The position numbers and the translations under genes were made by a program. Under the pieces are notes generated by a model. The model searched no databases, was not told where the DNA came from, and worked only from the letters and a program-made list of their open reading frames with translations. Of a DNA stretch of 64,000 bases, positions 31,761 to 42,000 are shown one piece after another (the first letter of the stretch is position 1; every line of letters begins with the position of its first letter). The DNA comes from Aureimonas frigidaquae. GTDB taxonomy: Bacteria > Pseudomonadota > Alphaproteobacteria > Rhizobiales > Rhizobiaceae. Location of the stretch: NCBI RefSeq assembly GCF_001463905.1, contig NZ_BBWR01000009.1, forward strand, positions 62,001 to 126,000, written 5' to 3'.

Positions 31761-32646
31761 GACACCGCCTGAGAGCGGCCGCGCACCGGCCGCGCAAACG
31801 CCCAGCCGCTCCGGCGGGGGCGACGACCGCGAGGTGATCATCACCTGCCGCGACGTGACCGTGCGCTTCGGCTCCAAGACCATCCTGGAAAACCTGTCCA
31901 TGGACGTGCGGCGCGGCGAGATTTTGGGCTTCGTCGGCGCCTCGGGCACGGGCAAGTCGGTGCTGCTGCGCACTATTCTGGGGCTGAACGCTAAGCAGAG
32001 CGGGACCATCGAAGTCTTCGGCATTGATTACGAGCGGGCAAGCGACGAAGAGCGCCTGGCCGTGGAACAGCGTTGGGGCGTGTTGTTCCAGCAAGGGGCT
32101 CTGTTTTCATCCTTGACGGTGCTGGAGAACATCCAGGTGCCGATGCGCGAATATCTCGACATTTCGCCCAAGCTGATGGGGGAACTCGCCCGCCTGAAGA
32201 TCGATCTGGTCGGCCTGGCCGCCGATGCGGCGGACAAGTACCCGTCCGAACTATCGGGCGGCATGATCAAGCGCGCAGCTTTGGCCCGGGCGCTGGCGCT
32301 CGATCCCGATATCGTCTTCCTGGACGAGCCGACATCCGGCCTCGACCCCATCGGCGCGGCCGATTTCGACGATCTCGTCATGACGCTGCGCGACACGCTG
32401 GGCCTGACCGTCTACCAGGTGACGCACGATCTCGACAGCCTGTTCCGGGCCTGCGATCGCATCGCGGTGCTCGGCCAGAAACGTGTCTTGGTGGAAGGCG
32501 ATATTCAGACCATGCTCGACAGTGACGACCCCTGGGTGCGCAGCTATTTCCACGGCAAGCGCGCCCGCAGCATCGTGACTGACGAAGCCGAGCCGGCCGA
32601 TGATGTCCGGCCGAAGGCGGAACGTTCCGCGGACGGGGAGGCCTGA
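31741..32646 (+). CDS. mlaF: MlaF-type ABC transporter ATPase
   Basis: 301 aa. Walker A is GASGTGKS, the Q-loop GVLFQQGALFSSLTV, the signature ELSGGMIKRAALARALA, Walker B IVFLDEPTSGLDP and the H-loop VTHDL. MREYLDI and the GMIKR signature variant are typical of MlaF. An N-terminal Pro/Ser-rich leader (~35 aa) precedes the domain. ATG 31741 lies within the mlaE end; ATG 31720 is an alternative. It powers the MlaE permease. Confidence 0.94.
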   Translation: MPPSDTETPPESGRAPAAQTPSRSGGGDDREVIITCRDVTVRFGSKTILENLSMDVRRGEILGFVGASGTGKSVLLRTILGLNAKQSGTIEVFGIDYERASDEERLAVEQRWGVLFQQGALFSSLTVLENIQVPMREYLDISPKLMGELARLKIDLVGLAADAADKYPSELSGGMIKRAALARALALDPDIVFLDEPTSGLDPIGAADFDDLVMTLRDTLGLTVYQVTHDLDSLFRACDRIAVLGQKRVLVEGDIQTMLDSDDPWVRSYFHGKRARSIVTDEAEPADDVRPKAERSADGEA

Positions 32647-32651
32647 GGCTC

Positions 32652-34319
32652 ATGGAAAATCGCGCGAATTACATTCTGGTGGGCGTCTTCACGCTGGCGA
32701 TCCTCGCCTTGAGCTTCGGCTTCATCTACTGGTCGGCCAATGTGTCGGATGCCAATAAGCGGGTGCCGCTGATCGTCCGGATCGAGGGCTCCGTATCCGG
32801 CCTGTCCGTCGGCAGCCAGGTGCTCTTCAACGGCCTGGCCGTCGGCGCCGTCACCAATCTGCGGATCGATCCGAACAATCCGCGCGTCGTGATCGCCACG
32901 ACGCAGGTGGATCGCACCACCCCCATCACCACGTCCACCGCCGCCACGCTCGGATCGCAGGGGCTGACCGGCGTCAGCTTCATCGGACTGACGGGCGGCA
33001 ATGTGAACGACCGCAACATCATCGAATCCGCCATGGCCGAAGGCGCGACGCCCGTCATCCGCGCCAGCCCGTCCGATGTGACCGACATTCTGGCCACGGC
33101 GCGCGATATTTCCGAACGCGCCAACAATATTCTGGGTGAATTCGAGCGGCTGGTGCAGGAGATCGGCCCGGCCGTCCGCACGACAGCCAACAACATCGCC
33201 GCAACGTCCGACCACGTGGAAGTCTTCACCGCGAGCCTGGCGCAGAATGCCGACCAGATTCCGGACTTCGTGGCGAGCCTCGGCCGCCTGGCCGAAAGCG
33301 CCAACTCGGTGGCGCTGCGCCTGCCGACCTTGATCGACCGCGCATCGGAATTTATCACGGCGCTGAACGTGGAGTCGGTGAACAGCTCGATCGAGAATGT
33401 CGCCGCCATCACCCAGTCGGTGCGGGACCAGACCGGCAACATCACCGCCACGGTGGAGCAGGTGGCCACGGCCGCCCGCAGCTTCGGCGCCGTCGGGGAG
33501 ACGATCAACCGCAACCTGTCCTCGGTCGACCAGTTCGTGGCCAATCTCGGCCCGATCTCCGAGCAGGCGCAGAGCGTCGCCGGGCGGCTGGACACGACGC
33601 TCCAGTCGGCGGAGGGGCTCGTCGCCTCCATCGACCCGGCACAGGTCCGCGCCACGCTGGACGGCGTGCGCGGTTTTGCCGACGCCTTGAACGCCCAGTC
33701 CGGGGCGCTCGGCTCCATCTTCGGCGGCACGCAGACGGTCCTGTCGTCGCTCGCAACCGCCCTGAACGGCCTGAACGGCACGCGCGCGCAGATCGACGAG
33801 ATCATCGCGGGGATCGACGCCGACGACGTGACGCAGGTGATGAACAACATCTCGGCCGCCAGCGCCAACATCGCCAGCGCAGCGGATTCGGTCGGCGGCG
33901 TCGCGCGGGACATCGGCAACCGCCGCGAGGATATCGACCGCATCATCACCAATGCGGAAGACATCAGCACCAACCTGCGCTCGGCCTCGGTTCAGGTGCA
34001 GACCATACTGGACTCGGTCAACGGCCTCGTGAACAGCCCGGACGGGCAGGGCCTGACGGCCGAAGCGCGCGCCACGCTGCAGTCCATCCGGCAGACGGCC
34101 GATATCGTCCGCGCCAATATCGGGCCGATCGCCGCCAATCTGCAGAGCTTCTCGGGCCAGGGGCTGAACGATGTCCGCTCGCTGATCCGTGAAGCATCCG
34201 GGGCCATATCGCGCATCGAACGTGCCATCATCGGACTGGCCGACAATCCAAGCCGCATCATCTATGGCGGGACCGGCTCCGGCCAGGTCCGTGAGTTCGA
34301 TGGTCGGACACGGCGATGA
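32652..34319 (+). CDS. mlaD: MCE (MlaD-type) lipid-binding protein, long form
   Basis: 555 aa. One N-terminal transmembrane helix (YILVGVFTLAILALSFGFIYW) is followed by the MCE domain (~38-115: VPLIVRIEGSVSGLSVGSQVLFNGLAVGAV split by strands; LTGVSFIGLTGG). About 430 mostly helical, Asn/Ala/Ser-rich residues then form a long coiled-coil tail. Long MCE proteins form hexamers with extended periplasmic tubes or needles. E. coli MlaD has only ~183 residues, so this is closer to the long architecture. Stop and next frame overlap by ATGA. Confidence 0.92.
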   Translation: MENRANYILVGVFTLAILALSFGFIYWSANVSDANKRVPLIVRIEGSVSGLSVGSQVLFNGLAVGAVTNLRIDPNNPRVVIATTQVDRTTPITTSTAATLGSQGLTGVSFIGLTGGNVNDRNIIESAMAEGATPVIRASPSDVTDILATARDISERANNILGEFERLVQEIGPAVRTTANNIAATSDHVEVFTASLAQNADQIPDFVASLGRLAESANSVALRLPTLIDRASEFITALNVESVNSSIENVAAITQSVRDQTGNITATVEQVATAARSFGAVGETINRNLSSVDQFVANLGPISEQAQSVAGRLDTTLQSAEGLVASIDPAQVRATLDGVRGFADALNAQSGALGSIFGGTQTVLSSLATALNGLNGTRAQIDEIIAGIDADDVTQVMNNISAASANIASAADSVGGVARDIGNRREDIDRIITNAEDISTNLRSASVQVQTILDSVNGLVNSPDGQGLTAEARATLQSIRQTADIVRANIGPIAANLQSFSGQGLNDVRSLIREASGAISRIERAIIGLADNPSRIIYGGTGSGQVREFDGRTRR

Positions 34320-34372
34320 AGCCGCTGTCGACCACCGCCATGACGCTGAGCGGCACGAGGGGGAGTAACAGG

Positions 34373-34963
34373 ATGACCATGATGATGAAGCCCGTGCTCA
34401 TGGCCGGCCTGGCTGCCCTTCTGGCAGGCTGCGCGTCGCTGTCGAAGCCGCCGCAGACCTTCGACCTCGATGCGCCGCAAACGGCCGGCAACGCCCCCGC
34501 TTCGCGCACGCAGGTCCTGGTGCCGGAGCCCACGACGACCGGGACGCTGGACAGCCAGCAGATCGTCGTCATGCCGACGCCGCTGACCATCGAGTATCTG
34601 GGCGCGAGCCAGTGGAGCGACCGCCTGCCGAGGCTGGTGCAGCTTCGGCTCGTCCAGGCGCTGCAGAATTCCGGGCGCTTCGGCGCGGTCGGCCTGCCGG
34701 GCCAGGGCCTGGCGATCGACTACCAGGCCGTCAGCGAGATCCGCCGCTTCGACATTTCCTATACGACGGGCCAGCCCGTCGCCACGATCGAGATTGCCGT
34801 CAAGGCGCTGGACGACCGAAGCGGGGTCGTCCGCGCCACGCGTGTCTTCCGTGTCAGCGAACCGCTCGCAGGCGGTGACAACCCCAGTCTGGTCGCAGGC
34901 CTGAACGGCGCCTTCGAGCGGATTGCGGCAGAAATTGCCGGATGGTTCGCCAGGGTCACCTGA
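34373..34963 (+). CDS. ABC-type transport auxiliary lipoprotein (PqiC-like)
   Basis: 196 aa. The signal LMAGLAALLAGC carries a lipobox. The body shows the PqiC/DUF330 pattern: QIVVMPTPLTIEYLGASQWSD, RLPRLVQLRLVQALQNSGRF, and YQAVSEIRRFDIS. These outer-membrane lipoproteins complete MCE systems. GAGGGGGAG upstream supports ATG 34373. ATG 34316, coupled to mlaD by ATGA, would add 19 residues before the signal. Confidence 0.9.
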   Translation: MTMMMKPVLMAGLAALLAGCASLSKPPQTFDLDAPQTAGNAPASRTQVLVPEPTTTGTLDSQQIVVMPTPLTIEYLGASQWSDRLPRLVQLRLVQALQNSGRFGAVGLPGQGLAIDYQAVSEIRRFDISYTTGQPVATIEIAVKALDDRSGVVRATRVFRVSEPLAGGDNPSLVAGLNGAFERIAAEIAGWFARVT

Positions 34964-34992
34964 CGCGCCGGCCGGCCGCACCGGGAGGACGC

Positions 34993-35907
34993 ATGATGAC
35001 GACGCAGGACGCAAAGCCCACAGTGGGCTTTATCGGCCTTGGCTATATGGGCCACGGCATGGCCCGCAACATCCTGAAAGGCGGATACCGCCTGATGGGG
35101 CTGGCCAATCGGCGGCGGGAGGCGATGGACGATCTCCTGGCCCATGGGGCGGCCGAAGGGCGCTCCGTCCAGGACATTGCGCAAGGCTGCGACATCGTCG
35201 TCCTGTGCCTGCCGGGATCGCCGGAGGTGGAAGCCGTCGTCGCCGGGGCTGATGGTTTGCTGGCCCATGCAAGGCCCGGCCTCGTCATCATCGACTCTTC
35301 CACCTCCAACCCCGTCTCGACCCGCGGCCTGGCCGCGTTGGCGGCGGAAAAGGGCGTCACCCTTATCGATGCGCCGCTGAGCCGCACGCCCGTCGAGGCC
35401 ATGGCCGGAACGCTCGACACGATGGTGGGCGCGGACGATGCGAGCTACGCCATCGTGCAGCCGGTCATCGATTGCTGGTCCGGCCGCATCGTGCGCACGG
35501 GCGTGGTCGGCTCCGGCCACACGATGAAGCTTCTGAACAACTTCCTGTCGCTCGGCTATGCCGCGCTTTACGCGGAAGCCCTCGCCATCGGCGCGAAGTC
35601 CGGCGTGTCCCCAGAGACGCTGCATAAGGTGATCAGCGGCGGCCGGATGGATTGCGGCTTCTACCAGACCTTCATGAAATACGTGGTCGGCAAGGACCCG
35701 CAGGCGCATAAGTTCACACTGCGCAACGCCCACAAGGACACGCGCTACCTCGTGTCATTGGCCAACGAAGCCGGGATCGCCAGCCATATGTCGAGCGCGG
35801 TCAAGAACGGCTATGCCACGGCCGAAGGCATCGGGCGCGGCGACGATTTCGTGCCCGTCCTCGCCGATATCGTGCGGGAGCTGAACGGCTTGCCCAAAGC
35901 CGACTGA
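34993..35907 (+). CDS. NAD(P)-dependent 3-hydroxyisobutyrate dehydrogenase-like oxidoreductase
   Basis: 304 aa beta-hydroxyacid dehydrogenase. The N-terminal Rossmann motif is GFIGLGYMGHGMARNI. The substrate loop is LIDAPLSRTPVEAMAGTLDTM, where Ser/Arg/Thr replace the usual DAPVSGG. The catalytic Lys is in GHTMKLLNNFLSLGY. The variant substrate loop means the true substrate may not be 3-hydroxyisobutyrate. GGGAGGA eight bases upstream supports ATG 34993 over 34942. Confidence 0.87.
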   Translation: MMTTQDAKPTVGFIGLGYMGHGMARNILKGGYRLMGLANRRREAMDDLLAHGAAEGRSVQDIAQGCDIVVLCLPGSPEVEAVVAGADGLLAHARPGLVIIDSSTSNPVSTRGLAALAAEKGVTLIDAPLSRTPVEAMAGTLDTMVGADDASYAIVQPVIDCWSGRIVRTGVVGSGHTMKLLNNFLSLGYAALYAEALAIGAKSGVSPETLHKVISGGRMDCGFYQTFMKYVVGKDPQAHKFTLRNAHKDTRYLVSLANEAGIASHMSSAVKNGYATAEGIGRGDDFVPVLADIVRELNGLPKAD

Positions 35908-35930
35908 TACCGCCGACCGGGCGATGCAGC

Positions 35931-35969
35931 AAACGAAAGGGCCGCGGCGATGCCGCGGCCCTTTCGTTT
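35931..35969. terminator. Strong bidirectional terminator
   Basis: An 18-bp perfect inverted repeat (35931-35948 and 35952-35969; outer bases AAACGAAAGGG/CCCTTTCGTTT) with a three-base loop. It lies between converging genes. Confidence 0.9.
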
Positions 35970-36012
35970 GTGATCGGGCGGCCCGAACGGGCCGCCGGGG
36001 GGCTGTGAGCCT

Positions 36013-39000
36013 TCAGGCCTGGCCGAAGCGGCCGGAGGCGTGGGCGAGCATGGTGTAGACCTTGCCCGTATCGGAGACGAGGTACTCCTGCACGCGCTTG
36101 CCATCGGGCTCGCGGCGCTTGAGGTCGTTCATCATGGCCTCGAAGTCGCCGATGTAGCGATCCACCGCATGGCGGAAATCCTGCTCGCGGTGGTAGCGGC
36201 GGCGGATTTCGTCAAAGGTCTGCTGGCCCTTCATCGTGTAGAGCCTGCGCGTGAAGACATTGCGCTCGCCCTGGCGGTAACGGTCCCACAGCTCGACCGA
36301 GGCGTCATGATCAATGGCGCGGACGATCTCGACCGAGAGCGAGTTGAGCGAGTCCACCACATGGGCCGGCGTTCGCGCGGGCTGGGCCTGCGGCCGATCG
36401 GTCGCGAAGGCGGCGTTCAGCGCGGATTCCAGCTCGTCATCCTCCGGACGCTCGTCCTCGTCGCTCGAGGCGCGGCGGATCAGGTCGGAAACCCAGCTCC
36501 GCCCCTTGGCCTGCCCGCCGGCGGCCGCGCCGCCCTGCGGCGGCGTCGGCGCGACGGGCCGGGCCGCATAGACCGATGGCTGCGGCCGGGGCTCGACCGT
36601 GCCGCGCATGTCGCGGGCAAGGTTGCCCTCCGCCTGGATCGACCCCATGGCGCGGCGCTCGAACTCGTCGGCCGCGCGCAGCTGTTCCTGCTCGTCGGCA
36701 ACGGCCTGGCGCGGCGCGGGCGCCGGGGCCGGGGCCGGGCGCTGTTCCCGCGGCGCGGCGGCCTGCTGCACCACGGGGGCCGCCGGCTGCGGAGCGGTGG
36801 CACGTGCGGCCCGGACATCCAGCGTGCGGCCGGACTGGGTCACGATCTCTCCCAGCTCCTTGAGGGCGCGGATCTGGTCGGACACGGCCCGACGCATGGC
36901 ATCGGTGCTCTGGCGTGCTTCTTCCGGAAGGTCGAAGACACCGCGCTTGATCTCCTGGCGCGTGGCGTCGAGGTCGGTCCGCAGCGTCGCAGCGGTCTGC
37001 CGCATTTCCTCGGTCGCCTGCAGGAAGCGGCGATTGGCATCGTCGAGGGCGGAGGCGAGCGCCTCGCGAACCTTGTCGACAGCGGTCGCCGAGTTGCGCT
37101 GCGTCGCCTCGATCCGGCGGCTGACGACTTCCTCCAGCGAGCGCACCGTCTGGGCGATGTCGGTCGAGCTTTGCGACAGGCCGGCGGCCAGCGTCTCCAG
37201 CCCGGCCCGGCGCTCTTCGAGCGTATGGCCCATGCCCGACTGGACATTGTCCAGGAGCTGGGCGGCCTGCGCCAGCGCCTCGCTTTGCTCCGCAAGCCGC
37301 TGAGCGATGCTGTCGCCCCGCGTGGCAGCCTCTGCGCTGAGCGTGTCGAGGCGGTCGATCTGGCCGTCGAAGCGGCTGCCCGACTGCTCGATGACCGAAA
37401 CGGCCTTGTCGGTGCCGTCGGAGAAGCGCTCGGCTGTCTGCGTGAAGCGCTCTTCCAGGCTTCCGAGGTCGCCCGTGGCGTCCGCGACCAGCTTGCCGAG
37501 CACGCCGCTGACCTGGCCGATCCGCTGGACGAGCTGAGCCGCTTCCTGCGTCAGGCTGCGCTGCGCCGTCGCCACGATGTCCGCCGCCTCACGCGAGCTA
37601 CGTTCGAGCTGGCTTCCGAGCTCCGACGAGGAACCGGAGATTTCCTCGACAAGCTGGCGGGCATGGGTGCGGAAGCTTTCCAGAAGGGCGGCGTTCTCGC
37701 TGCGCAGCCGGTCGGCGGCATCCTGGGCGCTCTCGCCGATGGCGGAGGCGATGGCGTTGCCTTCGTCCGACAGGCGGGACAGCAGCGGCCGGGCCTCTTC
37801 GTCCAGCAGGCGGGCGATCTCGGCATTGCGGCGGCCGAGCATTTCCTCCAACTCCTGGACGCGTTCGGCAAAGGCCGCACCAAGGGCCGCGGCACGGCCG
37901 GCCAGGCTGTTCTCGTTGGCTTCCACGCGGCGCGCCAGCTCGTTGGCAAAGGCGCTCGTGGCTTCCAGAACCTGATCGCGGGCGCGGTCGGCCTCCAGCC
38001 GGATGGCGGTGGACACGCCGGCCAGCGCGTTGGAGATATCGCCCGTATCGCGCAGGAGGATTTCGCGCGCTTCCCTTGCATCGTCGATCATGCGGCCGGA
38101 TACGGCACGGGAGGTTTCCTCCGCCTCGCCGCGCAGCTTGTCGCCGGCCTGGCCGATCTCCTGGCCGATCGACGCGGCGACCCCGTCCAGAATGTCGGCA
38201 AAGCCCTGTGTGCGCTGGTCCAGATCGCCGCGCAGCGTGGCAGCCCGCTGGTCCATCTGCCGCAGGGCCTCGGCAATGCCGTCCAGCATCTGCGAGGCGC
38301 CGTCGCCGAGCGTGGAGCGGGCTTCCTCGGCCACCTGACGCACACGGTCGGCCACCTTATCGAGATCGGAGCCGACATCGAAGGACCGGTCCGCAAGCTC
38401 CGCGCGGATGATGTCGACGCGCTCGGTCAGGACACGCGCTGCCTCTTCGACGCCGCGGGCCATGGTCTCGGCATTGCTGGTCACGGTCTGGCGCGAGCTT
38501 TCGCCGACGCTCGACAGCATGGTGCCGGCGCCCTGGATCGCCTCGGCCAGAGCACGGGCCTCTTCGGCCAGGCGACCGCGTGCGCCGTCGGTATCGGCGC
38601 GGAAGCGCTCCGACAGGGTTTCGAGGTTCTCGACGAAAGCGCTGGCCATTTCCGCCAGGCGCTCACGCGCCGCCTCGGACTCCTTGCGCATGGCGAGCGA
38701 GGCGCCGGACAGGTGCGTGACGAACTGCGCATTGTCGGATTGCAGCGACTGGCGTGTCTCGTCCGCCGCGACCTGCAGGCGGGCCACCGTCTGGTCGACT
38801 TCTGCCGTGAGGCGCTTGATATCGTCCTCGAAACGCTGGCGGGCTTCTTCGCCCGAACCGTCCAGGGCCGAGCCGATCCGGGCGATGCTCGCCGTGAAGC
38901 GTTCTGCCTGCTGGTCGAGCTCGGTGCGGGCGGCCGTCGCCTCGCGGACCATATCGCCCGTCGCGCCAAGGACAGCCTCGCGAACCGCATCCGCCACCTG

Positions 39001-42000
39001 GGCCGTGCGGCCGGCGAGGGTGCGTTCCACGCTGGCGAGGCCGCGCTCCAAAGTCTGCGAAATGGCCGTGGTGCGGCTTTCGAAGGACTGGTTGATCGCG
39101 TCGGTGCCGGCCGACAGGGTCGCCTCGAAATCCTGCTGGCGGTTTTCGAGCGCCTTGGCCAGGCGGTCATCCGCCTCCACGAAGGCGGCGCGCAATTCGG
39201 CCACGCGGTCGTCGAGTGTCTGGGCAAGGTCCGCATTGCTGCGCGACAGAGCCGTGCCGAGCAGGCCGGCCTTTTCGTCGAAGTCCGACAGGAAGGAGGA
39301 GCTCGTGCCGTCGAACAGGCCGCGCACGGAGTCGAGGCGCTGGTCCAGCGCCTGCAGAAGGCCGCCCTTGAGGTCCCCGCCGGCGCCCTGGATCTGCATT
39401 GTGCGGGTTTCGAGGCCGGCCATCAGGCCGCGGAGCGTTTCGTCCATGGACTGGATGACAGAGGCTGCCGAGGATTCCACACCGGCGGAGAACTCGCGGT
39501 TGCCCGTTTCCAGCGTCTTGGCGAGCACCGCGGCGGAGCTGTCCATGCCGGACAGGAGCCGGCTGCGGCTTTCGTCCACGACCGCCCGCAGCGCATCGAC
39601 CTTGGCCGCCAGTTCGGCGGTGATGTCGTCCAGCGTGCCGCTGATGCCGGCTTCCAGCCGCGCGGCATGTTCGCTGATGTGCCGGGCCAGCTCCTGGCGC
39701 TGGGCGTCGGCAGCAGTGAGCGCCTTTTCCAGGCGGCGGATGGAATCGGTATCGATGGCGCTGTTCTGGGCTTCCAGCGCCTCGACGATACGGCGACCGG
39801 CCGAGACGAGGGCCTCTTCGCCGCCGGACATGCGCAGCGTGATCTCCTGCGAGATCGCCTTGGCGCGGCTGTCCATGTTTTCGAGGAGCTGGCTCGACTG
39901 GCCTTCCAGCGTATCGGACAGGGATTTGGTGCCTTCCTCTAGGAAGAGCGCCATGGCGTTGCGCCGCTCTTCCAGGAGCGAGGCGATCAGGCCCATCCGC
40001 TGCTCGAGGCTCGTTTCGAGCATTTCGCGATTGTCTTCAACAAGTTCGATGATCTGCCGCGAACGATCGCCGATCTTGTCGGCCAGGAGTTCCGTCTTGC
40101 CCTCGAAGCCTCGCAGAAGGCGTCCGTCGACATCTTCCAGGAGCGCGGCGAGGCGCTCCACATTGCGGTCGATCGCCTTGTTGATGGCTTCGCCATGATG
40201 ATCGAGCGTCCCGACCATGGCTTCGCGCACCTCTGCAAGGGAGACGTCGAGGCCCGTGACGCGTTCCGACAGGGTCGCCGTGATGTCCTCGACCCGCTCG
40301 CCGATGCGGCCCGCCAGCGTGCGGGAGCGTTCGTCGAAATCGGACAGGAGACGTTCGTCCACGCCCTGCATCAGACGGTTCAGATCGGCCACGCCCTTTT
40401 CGATGGAGGTGGTGACGGCCTGGCCCCGCTCTTCCATGGTGGAGGCGATGGTCTGCTGTGCCAGGGCGAGGGAGGTTTCGATATCGCCCAGCCGGTCGCC
40501 GGCGACCGTGTCGAACGCGCGGGTGCGCGCTTCCAGCACGGACTGAATCTCCGCGATCTGGCGGGTGAAGGCCTCCTGCGCGGCTGCCAGCGCCTCTGCG
40601 GCGCGCTCGGCAAGGTTGGACTGCCCGTCCGCGAAGGACTGGCCGATCCGGTCGCCGTGGCTGCGCATATCGGCGCTGATGCGCTCGGCGCCCGCGTCCA
40701 GCGAAGCGCCGATCCGGGTGAAATTGCCCTCGATAGCGTCGGCGTGGCGGCCGAGCGTGGCGGCGAGGGGCGCGCCCTTGGAATCCAGCGTCTGCTCGAG
40801 CTGGTTAATGCGCTGTTCCAGGCGCTCCAGAACGTCCTCTCCCTTGCCTTCCAGCAGGAGCGAGGTGCGCAGCAGCTTCTCGTCGAACTGCTCGTCGATG
40901 AGGCCGAGGAAACGGTCGGCCTCGGCGCTGAGCGCCTTGAGCCGGTCTTCCAGCGTGCCGGCCACCGTTTCGGTGAGCCGCGTGCCTTCGGCCCCGATCC
41001 GGTCGGCACGCTCGCTCAGCATGCTGTCCAGCGTGGTCAGGAACAGCGTGTTGTCGACGCTCCAACTTTCCGTGCCGGTGCGCAGCGCTTCCCCGATACG
41101 CTCGTTGGCGCTGGCGATCGCATCGTGGATGCGCTCGCTGAGTTCGGTCGCCCCGCGGGTCAACTCCTCCGCCTTGCGCTCCAGCTCGCCCGAACGCTCC
41201 TCGATCAGGCGGTTCACCGCAGAGGTGGCCTCCTGCAGGCGGGTGCCGGCCTCGTCCGCCGTGCGGGCGATTCGCTCGGCCAGTTCCTCGCCGGTCGCGT
41301 TGAGCGTGGTCTGCGTGGACTGGCTCTGCTCGGCGAAGAACTGCGCGAGCTGGCGGCTCTGCTCCTCGTAGCGGCGGGTGATCTCGTTCGTTCGATCGTC
41401 CAGCAGCTCGGAGAAGCCGCGCGCCGCCGTCTCGATCCGCTCGGCGGCGCTTTCGGAAGCGCCCTCTACATCGTTGGACAGGCGTTGATGCGAACCCATC
41501 AGGAGCGAACGGACCTGTTCGGCATGGCTCAGCATGGCCTCGCGCTCGGTGCTGAGTTCTCCGACCAGGCCGCGAATGCGGACCTCGTTATCGGCAAAGG
41601 CCCGTTCCAGGGCGGCGACTTCCGTCGAAATGCGCTCTTCCAGGGCTGCGACCTGATCGCTCGGCAGGGCAGCGGCGGGCAGCGCGACGGGGTCACTCGC
41701 GCGTGCCGGCTGCGACTCGTTCAGGCGCAGCGCTACTTCGGCGAGCGAACGGCTCATCAGCCGCAGATCCTGCATGCGGCGCACCATCACGCCGAAGCCG
41801 AAGATCATCAGGGCCGGCAGGACGCCGCCGGCCACCATGGCGGCGCTCGCCGTCAGGAGATCGACCCCTTCCATCGCACGCCCGCCGAACAGGCCGTAGA
41901 CGGAAACGCTGGCAAGACCCAGCCAGGCAATGCCGCCGAGCCCGCCCAGGACCACCGGGCGTGCGGAGGCGCGGCGGCTCAGGAGCCCGTCGGCCATGAC

